Shown here: piece by piece, positions 24,888 through 33,097 of the stretch
Position numbering within the stretch: the first letter of the stretch is position 1
Layout: each line of letters starts with the position of its first letter
Assembly (NCBI GenBank): GCA_052173415.1
Contig: JBQMYQ010000014.1
Location: forward strand, 1 to 37,330
DNA: 37,330 nt
Reading direction: 5' to 3'
DNA from: Wolinella sp052173415
Lineage (GTDB): Bacteria > Campylobacterota > Campylobacteria > Campylobacterales > Helicobacteraceae
The notes under the pieces: generated by a model
The model's database searches: none
What the model was told of the DNA's origin: nothing
Seen by the model: only the letters and a program-made list of their open reading frames with translations
Position numbers and translations under genes: made by a program

Positions 24888-26012
24888 TTGGAAGAGTTTG
24901 ACTATTACGAAATTTTAGAAGTGGAGCGCAACGCAAGCGGTGAGGAGCTCAAAAAGGCCTACCGAAAAATGGCGATGAAATACCACCCCGACCGCAACGA
25001 GGGGAGCAGTGAAGCTGAAGAGATGTTTAAGCGCGTCAATGAAGCCTATCAGGTGCTGAGTGATGAGGGCAAACGTCAGCTCTATGATCGATACGGCAAA
25101 AAAGGGCTTGAGAGCCAAGGATACAGCGGATTTTCCGGGCGTGATTTTGAGGATATTTTTGGCGATTTGGGGTCGATTTTTGAGGGCGTTTTTGGTGGGC
25201 GATTCTCACAGGGGAATCGAAGCAGAAACAGTGAGCCATATGGATTAGATCTTGCAATTAATTTAAATTTAAATTTTAAAGAGGCGGTTTTTGGCTGCAA
25301 AAAAGAGATTAACGTGCGCTACAAAGAGGGTTGCAAAGAGTGCAAGGGAAGTGGCGCAAAAGATGGCAAGGTCGAAGTCTGCTCCGAATGTAGCGGACGC
25401 GGACAAGTCTATATCCGTCAAGGGTTTATGACCTTTGCGCAAACCTGCCCTGCGTGCGGTGGCAAGGGCAAAAAAATTAAGGAGAAATGCCCAGAATGCG
25501 CGGGCAAGGGCTACAGTGAGAAGAGCGAGCACATCGAAGTGTCTATCCCTGAGGGAATCGACACGGATAATCAAATCCGCGTGAGCAAGAAAGGAAACAT
25601 AGGCAAAAATGGCGAGCGAGGCGATCTCTATCTCGTGGTGCAGGTCGATGAAGATGAGCATTTCATCAGGAATCATAATGATATTTATATCCAAGTGCCG
25701 CTGTTTTTCACGACGATTCCCCTAGGCACGACACTCAAAGTCCCCTCACTCCACGGAGAGCTTGAGCTAAGAATCCCTGCGAACACTAAAGATAAAGAGC
25801 AATTTATTTTTAAAAATGAGGGAATCAAGGATGTGCATTCCGCTAGGCGTGGAAATCTCATCGCACAAGTCAAAATCATATTCCCAAGTAAAATCAATGA
25901 AGAACAGCGCGAACTCCTAGAGAAGCTCAATCACTCCTTTGGAATCGAGGGAAAATGCCACGAGAAAGGCTTTGAGCGCGTTTTTGACAAAATCAAAGAG
26001 TGGTTTGCATGA
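24888..26012 (+). CDS. dnaJ: Chaperone protein DnaJ
   Basis: 374 residues. J domain with HPD (33-35), which stimulates DnaK ATP hydrolysis. A Gly/Phe-rich region follows (about 75-110). The zinc domain has four CxxCxGxG-type repeats (CKECKGSG, CSECSGRG, CPACGGKG, CPECAGKG), and a C-terminal substrate-binding domain completes the protein. TTG start at 24888 with AGAGGAAA before it. It is a full type I DnaJ of normal length. In this window it stands alone, without grpE or dnaK beside it. Confidence 0.97.
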   Translation: MEEFDYYEILEVERNASGEELKKAYRKMAMKYHPDRNEGSSEAEEMFKRVNEAYQVLSDEGKRQLYDRYGKKGLESQGYSGFSGRDFEDIFGDLGSIFEGVFGGRFSQGNRSRNSEPYGLDLAINLNLNFKEAVFGCKKEINVRYKEGCKECKGSGAKDGKVEVCSECSGRGQVYIRQGFMTFAQTCPACGGKGKKIKEKCPECAGKGYSEKSEHIEVSIPEGIDTDNQIRVSKKGNIGKNGERGDLYLVVQVDEDEHFIRNHNDIYIQVPLFFTTIPLGTTLKVPSLHGELELRIPANTKDKEQFIFKNEGIKDVHSARRGNLIAQVKIIFPSKINEEQRELLEKLNHSFGIEGKCHEKGFERVFDKIKEWFA

Positions 26013-26018
26013 TTTTCT

Positions 26019-26059
26019 CGATTGTGCAAAAGCGCGCCTCTTAAACGCTTTCACAATCG
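26019..26059. terminator. Long hairpin immediately after dnaJ
   Basis: CGATTGTG plus AAAGCG pair with CGCTTT plus CACAATCG, a 14-pair stem with a two-base bulge and an 11-base loop. It begins 7 bases after the dnaJ stop. No T run follows, so termination or protection of the mRNA end are both possible. Confidence 0.5.
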
Positions 26060-26180
26060 CTCAACCCAAGGGTTGTTTGGGAATCTGCCTTGCGCAGTGG
26101 GGGCATCAGAATATTTGGTGTCCTCTTTTTTAGGGTAAATCTATCGCTCCTATCCAAGCTCCCCCTCTGAAGATTTCACC

Positions 26181-26200
26181 AAAGTGCCTTTTAGCACTTT
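26181..26200. terminator. Perfect short hairpin
   Basis: AAAGTGC, loop CTTTTA, GCACTTT: a perfect 7-pair stem. It may act on read-through from either flanking gene. Confidence 0.4.
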
Positions 26201-26216
26201 AGATTCCTTGCTTTTT

Positions 26217-26251
26217 GGATTTTGTTACCATCCAAAATCCCCTCCTTTTTC
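26217..26251 (+). terminator. Terminator-like hairpin with T tail
   Basis: GGATTTTG (26217-26224) pairs with CAAAATCC (26233-26240) across an 8-base loop, followed by CCTCCTTTTT. An alternative pairing TTTTGGAT/ATCCAAAA shares the same bases. Best Rho-independent candidate for transcripts leaving dnaJ. Confidence 0.5.
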
Positions 26252-26349
26252 CTCGTTTTTAAAAAAGCAGACATCACCTTCAAGGCTTAAAGCATACCCA
26301 CGAAATGCACTCAATTTTAGCTACAATTTTGTCACACACGATCACATTG

Positions 26350-26358
26350 CCCCCCCCC
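26350..26358. repeat. 9-base C tract touching the stop codon of the PAS gene
   Basis: Nine C in a row. On the minus strand the PAS gene stop TAG runs directly into the G tract. Slippage would not alter the protein but could change the 3' end of the mRNA. Confidence 0.7.
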
Positions 26359-26861
26359 TAAATGGAGAGGATAAACTCCTCGTAACTCATATTTTTACTC
26401 GCTAAAAACTCGCCAATCACTCTCCCGCTCTCCTTCATGCCTCCATTGGATTCCGCCTTGAGGAGCTCTTTGTAGATCGGAGCAATTACCTCAAGTGCCT
26501 CACGGCGAGGTCTCCTGCGCACCGAGTGATAGCCAATTACCTTCCCATCAGAATTATAAGAGGGGGTAACATTCGCGAGCACCCAATAAAAATGCCCCTC
26601 TTTTGAGAGATTTTTCACATAGGCAAAAATCTCTTTCCCCGCCCCAACCGTGTCCCACAGGAGCTTGAATACGACCCTTGGCATATCTGGGTGGCGAATG
26701 ATATTATGAGGCGCACCTAAAAGCTCCTCCTCTGAATAGCCTGAAAGGCGGATAAAAACATCATTCCCATACGTAATGATCCCTTTGGTATCGGTCTTTG
26801 AGACGATAATCTGCTCCCCTTCGAAAAACTTCTCTATCTGTGTTGGTGTTGGTTTAGCCAA
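26358..26861 (-). CDS. Single PAS-domain protein, CetB-like energy-taxis sensor
   Basis: 167 residues, nearly all one PAS domain: ITYGNDVFIRLSGYSEEELLG, PHNIIRHPDMPRVVFKLLWD, YVKNLSKEGHFYWVLANVTP and GYHSVRRRPRREA. This is the Aer-type PAS that binds FAD and senses redox state; the RHPDMP and YWV segments match. Length and the lack of a membrane segment or signalling domain match CetB of Campylobacter, which works with the membrane partner CetA. No CetA gene is adjacent, so the partner is unknown. TTG start at 26861 with GGAGAGGAAG before it. Confidence 0.82.
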   Translation of the reverse strand: MAKPTPTQIEKFFEGEQIIVSKTDTKGIITYGNDVFIRLSGYSEEELLGAPHNIIRHPDMPRVVFKLLWDTVGAGKEIFAYVKNLSKEGHFYWVLANVTPSYNSDGKVIGYHSVRRRPRREALEVIAPIYKELLKAESNGGMKESGRVIGEFLASKNMSYEEFILSI

Positions 26862-26905
26862 ACTTCCTCTCCCTAAATATAATGAAAAGATAAAGATCTT
26901 ATAAC

Positions 26906-27946
26906 TTATTTTTGTAGTTTTTCATAAATCCGCGCATCTTCCTGCCCTAATCTCCATAGCGAAACTCCTCGGAGTTTGTAGCGTTTTGCAAGCTCAATTT
27001 TCTCTGCAAAGGAATCGACCTCCTCTAAAAAGAGATATTCTCTTATGCCTCCATGCTCGCCAAACCCCCACCAAATGCGCTCCGATTCGCTATAAATGGG
27101 CGTAATTCCCCTGCGTAAAATCCAATCTCTTGCCGCCACATAGCTCATCGAACGCGCCTGCGAACCAAGAGAATCTCCCCGATTCCCCGCATACCAGAGC
27201 CGCGAATAGAGCGGGATTCCTAGAGAAATTTTGTCCCTAGAGACCTCTTTTAGCATCTCCTTTATGATCCGCTCCACCCAAGGATAGCTCGCGACCGCCC
27301 CAGGAGGCGTCTTGCCCGTATGCTGATCGTAAGCCATGACGCTTAAAAAATCGCTATGTTTTGCCAAAGTTTTAAAATCATACGAAGCAATCCAATTCGC
27401 ATAAAATCGCGCGCCATAAACACTGCGCGCCTCCTCGCCCCGTGCGGGAATCACAGCGATGGAGAGCTGCATACGATACTTTCTCAGGTGCGAATGCATT
27501 CTCTTAACCAAATCACTATAAAGCGCGCGATTCCCTGTCCCTAAATGCTCAAAATCCAACTGCCACCCAGCAAATCCATATCGCTTCCCAACCTCTGCAA
27601 GCGCATTGATAAGTCGCTTCTTTGCCTCTTCATCTTTGAGGAATCGCTGCACTTTTTCCTTATCAAATCCCTCGTTTTTCACAAGAGGCATAAGCTTTTT
27701 TTGGTGCTTTTGAGCAAGCTTAATAATGCGCTCATCAACCTCACCATAGAGCACGCCATCACTCCCAAAAGAGAAAACCTGAGGAGCAATCACATCAAAA
27801 GAGTCGATATTGCGCGAGAGCTGCTCATAGCTATCGTGCCGATCGACTAGATAGATCAACCGCTCAAAAGGCGCGCCATGCAAGGGTAGAGACAGAGATA
27901 ACAAAAAGGCAATAACAATCTGTCTCTTAAAATTCACTACTCTCAT
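26906..27946 (-). CDS. Exported glycosyl hydrolase family 18-like protein
   Basis: 346 residues. Signal peptide about 1-25 (IVIAFLLSLSLPLHGA). Segments GFAGWQLDFEHLGTG, FLSVMAYDQHTG, KISLGIPLYSRLWYAG and GVSLWRLGQED follow the order of GH18 barrels. The catalytic acid corresponds to Glu in QLDFE (family DxxDxDxE; only the last Asp and the Glu are kept). Relatives act on peptidoglycan or chitin-like glycans; some, such as YaaH-type, lack strong activity. No LysM or other wall-binding repeat is seen. AAAGGAG ribosome site. Substrate unknown; a periplasmic wall-remodelling role is inferred. Confidence 0.82.
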   Translation of the reverse strand: MRVVNFKRQIVIAFLLSLSLPLHGAPFERLIYLVDRHDSYEQLSRNIDSFDVIAPQVFSFGSDGVLYGEVDERIIKLAQKHQKKLMPLVKNEGFDKEKVQRFLKDEEAKKRLINALAEVGKRYGFAGWQLDFEHLGTGNRALYSDLVKRMHSHLRKYRMQLSIAVIPARGEEARSVYGARFYANWIASYDFKTLAKHSDFLSVMAYDQHTGKTPPGAVASYPWVERIIKEMLKEVSRDKISLGIPLYSRLWYAGNRGDSLGSQARSMSYVAARDWILRRGITPIYSESERIWWGFGEHGGIREYLFLEEVDSFAEKIELAKRYKLRGVSLWRLGQEDARIYEKLQK

Positions 27947-28172
27947 AAGAATACTCCTTTAGTTCTTCTGTGGGAATCGCGCCCCCATTTTGGTGCTCTT
28001 ACCCAAGGCTTTTTGCTACATTTCACCGCGCTCAAAAGCCACAATGATACCATTTTAACGCGCCTTATGTTTTCACGCCCGTTTCTTGCTAAATATTTCG
28101 CTCAAAGTTGCTAAAATCTCGCGAGCAAAAATCATGCTTTTGCCCTCTCATTGACTTTGGAAGGATTCCCGC

Positions 28173-29063
28173 ATGCACCCTGCGTTTGTTCCCTATATCG
28201 CGCTGATACTCGCTATGATCTTTTGGGGTAGTAGCTTTATCGCGCTCAAATACGCCTTCATGAGCTACGATTCCACGTGGGTTATCTTTGGACGATTACT
28301 CATCGCCACGCTCGCTTTCGCGCCTTTTATTCCCAAAATGAATCTGCGCGCCTTTCGCTCACAAGATAGTGGTATGCTCCTAGCTATGGCACTTTTTGAG
28401 CCATGCCTCTATTTTATTTTCGAGTCCAAAGCTATCGAGAACACCACCGCTTCGCAAGCGGGCATGATCTCTTCGATGTTGCCCGTGCTTGTGGCACTTT
28501 TTGCCTTTTTGTTTTTGGGCGAGCGTATCAAAAAGCAGATGATTGCAGGATTCCTGCTTGCAATGCTCGGAGCTTGCTGGCTTAGCCTCTCTTCAAGCGG
28601 GAATGACTACGCACCCAATCCACTCCTTGGGAATCTGCTCGAATTTATCGCAGTCCTTTGCGCTGCGTTTTTCACCATCATCGTAAAGCACCTAAGTAGC
28701 CGCTACAATGCCCTATTCCTCACGGGATTCCAATCCTTCGCAGGAGCGATATTTTTCGCATTTCTTGTGTTTTTATCCCCAAATGCAGGACGAATGGAGC
28801 TTCATTTAGGCGCGCTGGGTGCGATTTTCTATTTGGGAATCGCCGTGAGCTTCGGTGGATATGGTCTGTATAACTACGCACTAGGCAAAATTAGCGCAAG
28901 TATCGTAGCGGGCTTTGTCAATCTTATTCCGATTTTTTCGCTCCTCTTTGCCTATCTTTTGCTTGATGAACGCCTAAATCTCATGCAATCTTGCGCATGC
29001 TCCTTAATTTTCATAGGTATAGGAATCGCTCTTTACCGCCGACGCTCCGATTCTCGCAGATGA
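28173..29063 (+). CDS. EamA/DMT-superfamily permease
   Basis: 296 residues with about ten membrane helices arranged as two EamA repeats (about 5-140 and 150-290). The first has ALILAMIFWGSSFIALKYA, the second FTIIVKHLSSRYNALFLTG. These carriers export or import small metabolites such as amino acids or nucleotides; the substrate cannot be told from sequence. AAGGATTCCCGC before the ATG supplies the ribosome site. Divergent from the GH18-like gene, and ended by a perfect terminator. Confidence 0.9.
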   Translation: MHPAFVPYIALILAMIFWGSSFIALKYAFMSYDSTWVIFGRLLIATLAFAPFIPKMNLRAFRSQDSGMLLAMALFEPCLYFIFESKAIENTTASQAGMISSMLPVLVALFAFLFLGERIKKQMIAGFLLAMLGACWLSLSSSGNDYAPNPLLGNLLEFIAVLCAAFFTIIVKHLSSRYNALFLTGFQSFAGAIFFAFLVFLSPNAGRMELHLGALGAIFYLGIAVSFGGYGLYNYALGKISASIVAGFVNLIPIFSLLFAYLLLDERLNLMQSCACSLIFIGIGIALYRRRSDSRR

Positions 29064-29093
29064 GATATGCTTATTTATGGGGATCGCCTACCC

Positions 29094-29124
29094 GTGGGGA
29101 ATCTAAAGCGATTCCCCACTTTTT
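29094..29124 (+). terminator. Perfect terminator built from an inverted GGGAATC pair
   Basis: GTGGGGAATC, loop TAAAGC, GATTCCCCAC, then TTTTT. The stem is 10 perfect pairs and the T tail is immediate. It ends the permease transcript and may also act on thiE from the other side. Its arms are two copies of the window's over-represented word in inverted orientation. Confidence 0.85.
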
Positions 29125-29168
29125 AAAAGCCATAAAATTTTGTTAAATAGCTTTAAAATTATCATGCT

Positions 29169-29807
29169 TTAGTTCTCAGATTCCCCACGCCATGCATATA
29201 AAATCGCTCGCGCCCTTGCTTGCACCTCCTTTGCCCCTCCGCTCCATAAGGCTGAAATCACAGCAATCATCTCGCTAGATCTAAGCAGATGGGCATTCTC
29301 CGCACTAATTCCACCAATCCCACACCGAGGAATCGACAGCTTCTCCCTAAAGATTCCCGTGCCAATTACCTGCGCGCTAGGCTTGCTGCTTGAGGCAAAA
29401 CACGCACCAAATGCGACATAATCCGCCCCCTGCTCTTCCATTTCGCGCGCGCGCTTTATATCGCCATAGCAGGAGATTCCTATGATTGCGCTGGGCAAAA
29501 GCTTGCGTGCATGCGCGATTCCCGTATCTTCACGCCCTAAATGCACCCCATCAGCCCGCACTTCTTGCGCAAGTTTTAGACGATCATTTATGATAAAAAG
29601 CATGCCAAATTCATGGCACAACCTGCGTAAAAATCGCGCCAAAGGCAAAAGCTCCTCATCGCTCACGCTCTTTTGGCGCAGCTGAAAAATCTTCACACCG
29701 CCCAAAAATGCCTCGCGCACCAACTGCTCCACTTCGCACACAGGACGCTCATGCCACCCCTGCTCGCTAATCGCATAGAGCCCGGAAAGTGCGCTATTTT
29801 TAGGCAT
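29169..29807 (-). CDS. thiE: Thiamine-phosphate synthase
   Basis: 212 residues of a small TIM barrel. Joins the hydroxymethylpyrimidine and thiazole phosphates to thiamine phosphate. Motifs: KIFQLRQKSVSDEELL, FIINDRLKLAQEVRADGVHLG (diphosphate and Mg binding), IIGISCYG, GADYVAFGACFASSSKP and IPRCGIGGISAENA. No other thi gene is adjacent. Length is typical. Confidence 0.95.
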   Translation of the reverse strand: MPKNSALSGLYAISEQGWHERPVCEVEQLVREAFLGGVKIFQLRQKSVSDEELLPLARFLRRLCHEFGMLFIINDRLKLAQEVRADGVHLGREDTGIAHARKLLPSAIIGISCYGDIKRAREMEEQGADYVAFGACFASSSKPSAQVIGTGIFREKLSIPRCGIGGISAENAHLLRSSEMIAVISALWSGGAKEVQARARAILYAWRGESEN

Positions 29808-29910
29808 TAATTACGCACCAAAAATTTGCACAAAATCCGCTCAGATTCCCGTCTAAAGAGTCGCTGTGGCATAGTATTTTGCACCATTTTCATACGCGAT
29901 TCCTAGTGCC

Positions 29911-31128
29911 CTAGTGCAACGCGGCGTTTAGCTCGATTTTTTTATTGCTTCTAAAAGCAATCATTGCGCCGCTTTTGGAGTCTTGTCGGAAGTGGATTCC
30001 GTGCTTTTTGGAGAGTTCGCGCCCCTTATATAGCCCGCTCTCGTTAGTGAGAAAATCAGGATTAATCTCTGCGATTTTACGCGCCTCTTCAGAGCTAATT
30101 TTAAACACCGTCCCCGCCAGCACCGCAATCCCACCATCGACGATACAACCATCACCAAGGCTAATTCCCGTCGAGCTATTTACCCCAAGAAGGCAATTTT
30201 TCCCGATACTGATGGGCTCACTATTCCCGCCACTTAGCACGCCCAAAATACTCGCTCCACCGCCCACATCGCTCCCCTCATCGATAATTACTGAGGAGCT
30301 GATACGTCCTTCATTCATGCACGCGCCCAAAACTCCGGCGTTAAAATTGATATAGCTCGCTCCGGGCATTTGCGTATATCCACCCTTGCCCAAATACGCT
30401 CCAAATCGCGTCTTCGCCGTATCAAGGAGGCGAATATTATCCGCTTGAGGGATCACTTGCATCAAATAGCGCGGGAATTTATCCACATAATCAATCGCGG
30501 GATATTCGCCTCGCATTTTTAGGCGGATCTCATTTTCACGCAACCATGCAAGCTCATAGGGTCGATTCCCGCTCCACGCGACATTCTGAAGCAATCCAAA
30601 AATCCCATCAAGCATGAGACTTCGTAGCGGAGCTTTGCCTAGAGAGAGGGCGAGCAACTTCATATATCCGCTCTCGACACTTTCGCATTTCGCGTCGCAA
30701 TAAATCGCCACAAAGCGATAAAGGCACTCACCGCGGGAATCCAAAAGCCGCCCCTGCTTTTGCGCCTCGACAAGCTCTAAGAGCACTTGAATATTTTTGT
30801 GTTTGGAGGAATCTGCCAGCGTCTGGGCCACAAAGGGCGCATAAAGCTCAAGGGCTCGCTCTATAAATTCGGGCGTGATTCCCACAATCTCTTCAGATTC
30901 GCTTCTGCTTAGAGACTTACCTAGCGCGCTAGAATCGCTAAAAACCGCGAATGAACCGAGATTCTCCCCGCTCCAGTTAAGAATCGGATAGGTCGCTTGT
31001 AGCACCTTGCCCTCCGCGCCCAAATCAACGCGACATATCCCAAATCCAAGGGGCGCACGAAATCCCGCGTGCGTGCGAAATTCACTCACAAATTTTTCAA
31101 AATCTTCTGTGTTGATTATCTGCATCAT
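29911..31128 (-). CDS. dapD: Tetrahydrodipicolinate N-succinyltransferase, long Campylobacterota form
   Basis: 405 residues. Transfers succinyl from succinyl-CoA in the lysine and meso-diaminopimelate pathway, which supplies the peptidoglycan cross-link. The N-terminal 200 residues are specific to the long form; the C-terminal half is a left-handed parallel beta helix (GASYINFNAGVLGACMNEG, SSVIIDEGSDVGGGASILG, SIGKNCLLGVNSSTGISLG). Helicobacter and Campylobacter DapD have this size. AAGGAG before ATGATG. It is 21 bases after csd4, so a wall-synthesis operon csd4-dapD is likely. Confidence 0.93.
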   Translation of the reverse strand: MMQIINTEDFEKFVSEFRTHAGFRAPLGFGICRVDLGAEGKVLQATYPILNWSGENLGSFAVFSDSSALGKSLSRSESEEIVGITPEFIERALELYAPFVAQTLADSSKHKNIQVLLELVEAQKQGRLLDSRGECLYRFVAIYCDAKCESVESGYMKLLALSLGKAPLRSLMLDGIFGLLQNVAWSGNRPYELAWLRENEIRLKMRGEYPAIDYVDKFPRYLMQVIPQADNIRLLDTAKTRFGAYLGKGGYTQMPGASYINFNAGVLGACMNEGRISSSVIIDEGSDVGGGASILGVLSGGNSEPISIGKNCLLGVNSSTGISLGDGCIVDGGIAVLAGTVFKISSEEARKIAEINPDFLTNESGLYKGRELSKKHGIHFRQDSKSGAMIAFRSNKKIELNAALH

Positions 31129-31149
31129 CTGCTCCTTATTATTTCCCGG

Positions 31150-32442
31150 TTATTTCGCAAAATGCGTAGTAATCATGCCGCAAAATGCCTCGCCCTCATA
31201 AAATTCCACACGATAAGTGCGCGCTCTCTTATCAACTGAGAATCGCGGGAGAATCATCTCGCGCCGCACCTCGATTTCATCTTGTGAAGCGTGATTTTTA
31301 TCCACAAGCCCGATCACATTCACGCGGATTCCCTCCTGCGCGCGCACAAGGAATCGCTCCCCAACCTCGACCTGTGCGCCAAAAGGATAGCTTTGCACTG
31401 TGCCATCGACCGCAAGTTCGGCACTTTTTACCCTGCATTGTGTGCTACCAAAACGCTGCGGATAAAATCTGCTAAGCACGCGATTCCCCACAATCATCTC
31501 ATAATGATCACCCACGCGCTTAAAGGTTCCGAGCGGATGGGAAAATTCAAAACGATTGCCTGAGGGGAGCAGCGGGATATAGCGCAAAACAGGACGAATA
31601 TCGCTAAGAGGCAGGATAATGTTTTCATTAATCCGCACGTCTCCATATTGCGCGAGCAGGCGATGAACCTCGCTCACTTTTAGCTCAAAATCGCGCTCAA
31701 AGGCGATTCCCATAATCTTCATCAGCTCCTCGATGGACTGAAGCTGATAATAGACCTTCTGATCGAGCTCGCTAATGTTTTTGCTCGTCTCAATCGCAAG
31801 CGCAGGCTTTAGATGAGTGATCGCAAAAAACGTAAGCGACATGCGCATCTCTTCATCTTTAAATTTTGTTTCAGTATTTTTAATATTAAATGAATGATAA
31901 TCTTTGTGGAGATTTTGATTGAGATTATTAGTCATCTGGAGCGTAATCTCATCAAGATTCCCAAATTTTACCTCATCAATTCCCTTCTGATCGATAATAT
32001 AAGCCTGTCCCCATGCGCGCGGATTAAAGATGGAGTTTTGCCATTTCTGACGATAAAAGCCATGCCCATCGTGAAGATTAATCACAAAATCGACACTCTT
32101 ATCTGTAATGATTTTTTTAATATCATTAACTATTTGATAATCTTTATCGCTCTTTTTAATCGAGGCAAATTTGCGATTCATATCGCCATAGATTCCGCGC
32201 CGATTCTCAATAATGCTGTCAAAATTGAGATTAGGCACGACCCACAATGAGCCTTTTTTGATCCGATAATGCTGCGCGAGAATCGCTGGAGCAAAATAGC
32301 CCCCCGGCTCATCGCCATGCACCCCGCCGATGACCAAAAGGCGATTGCCCGATTCCTCGCCCAGCAACTCATAAAACGTAAAATGCCTCTGTGCCCCAAA
32401 AAGCAGGCTACAAAAAGCCATAATCCAAATAATATATCGCAT
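31150..32442 (-). CDS. csd4: Csd4/Pgp1-type peptidoglycan DL-carboxypeptidase
   Basis: 430 residues with an N-terminal signal (MRYIIWIMAFCSLLFGAQ). An M14-like zinc carboxypeptidase domain spans about 20-240, followed by two beta-rich domains. Csd4 of H. pylori and Pgp1 of Campylobacter cut the terminal m-DAP from tripeptides and are required for helical shape. Zinc ligands are His42 and Glu45 in GGVHGDEPGG and His124 in INLHDGHGFY; the catalytic Glu is Glu218 in ALAIETS. From memory, Csd4 of H. pylori uses Gln46, Glu49, His128 and Glu222, so the spacing is identical but the first ligand is His here. Upstream of dapD in the same direction. Confidence 0.93.
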   Translation of the reverse strand: MRYIIWIMAFCSLLFGAQRHFTFYELLGEESGNRLLVIGGVHGDEPGGYFAPAILAQHYRIKKGSLWVVPNLNFDSIIENRRGIYGDMNRKFASIKKSDKDYQIVNDIKKIITDKSVDFVINLHDGHGFYRQKWQNSIFNPRAWGQAYIIDQKGIDEVKFGNLDEITLQMTNNLNQNLHKDYHSFNIKNTETKFKDEEMRMSLTFFAITHLKPALAIETSKNISELDQKVYYQLQSIEELMKIMGIAFERDFELKVSEVHRLLAQYGDVRINENIILPLSDIRPVLRYIPLLPSGNRFEFSHPLGTFKRVGDHYEMIVGNRVLSRFYPQRFGSTQCRVKSAELAVDGTVQSYPFGAQVEVGERFLVRAQEGIRVNVIGLVDKNHASQDEIEVRREMILPRFSVDKRARTYRVEFYEGEAFCGMITTHFAK

Positions 32443-32530
32443 GCCACTCCGATGTTTGTGAATTTAAAAAGCGAGAAGTCCCACCCTAGCTTTGCTATGA
32501 TTCCCGTAAAAAAATATAACAAGGAAATCT

Positions 32531-33094
32531 GTGGAGAATAATAGCAAACGTTGCGGCTGGGTGAAGCTCAATGACCCGCTCTATATCGCCTATCACGACA
32601 GTGAATGGGGCAAGCCGCTCCATGGGAATCGCGAGCTTTTTGAGCTACTCGCGCTTGAGACGCAGCAGGCAGGATTAAGCTGGCAGACGATTTTGCACAA
32701 GCGCGAGGGCTATCGCAAGGCGTTTAAAAATTTTGACCTTGAGTATTGTGCAAACCTAAGCGATGAAGCATTGGAGGCGATTCTTGCGCAGGGTGAAGTT
32801 CTTAGGAATCGCGCAAAAATCTTTTCCGTGCGGAATAATGCAAGGGCTGCGCTAGGAATCATCAAGGAATTTGGCTCGCTTAGCGAATATTTTTGGCGCG
32901 GGAAGGCGCCCATCAAACACTCAATCAAGCATTACAAAGATGCACCGACGCGAAATGAGCTTTCAGATGAACTCGCCAAAGATATGAAGGATCGAGGATT
33001 TAAATTCGTCGGCTCAGTAACACTCTATGCATTCTTACAAAGTGCGGGAATCTTTAACGATCACGAATATGATTGCGCATTTGCGGGAAAATAA
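32531..33094 (+). CDS. tag: DNA-3-methyladenine glycosylase I
   Basis: 187 residues. Removes 3-methyladenine from alkylated DNA in base-excision repair. The zinc site is complete: Cys8 in RCGWV, His22 in YHDSEWG, His178 and Cys182 in NDHEYDCAF. The catalytic region LLALETQQAGLSWQTIL is intact. GTG start at 32531 with AAGGA upstream. Its stop is 3 bases from the end of the convergent next gene, so transcripts must overlap. Confidence 0.96.
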   Translation: MENNSKRCGWVKLNDPLYIAYHDSEWGKPLHGNRELFELLALETQQAGLSWQTILHKREGYRKAFKNFDLEYCANLSDEALEAILAQGEVLRNRAKIFSVRNNARAALGIIKEFGSLSEYFWRGKAPIKHSIKHYKDAPTRNELSDELAKDMKDRGFKFVGSVTLYAFLQSAGIFNDHEYDCAFAGK

Positions 33095-33097
33095 TCG

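Larger units (their letters stand above)
26013..26357. other. Hairpin-rich intergenic region between dnaJ and the PAS gene
   Basis: 345 bases between convergent genes with no supported gene. It holds three strong hairpins (26019-26059, 26181-26200, 26217-26240) and ends in a 9-C tract. The frame at 26184-26405 crosses the C tract and runs into the opposite gene; no family is recognised, so I do not call it. Confidence 0.6.

Noticed and set aside
26184..26405. 73-codon plus-strand frame crossing the 9-C tract
   Set aside because: No recognisable family, no ribosome site, overlaps two hairpins and the end of the opposite PAS gene. Kept only as a note for phase variation.
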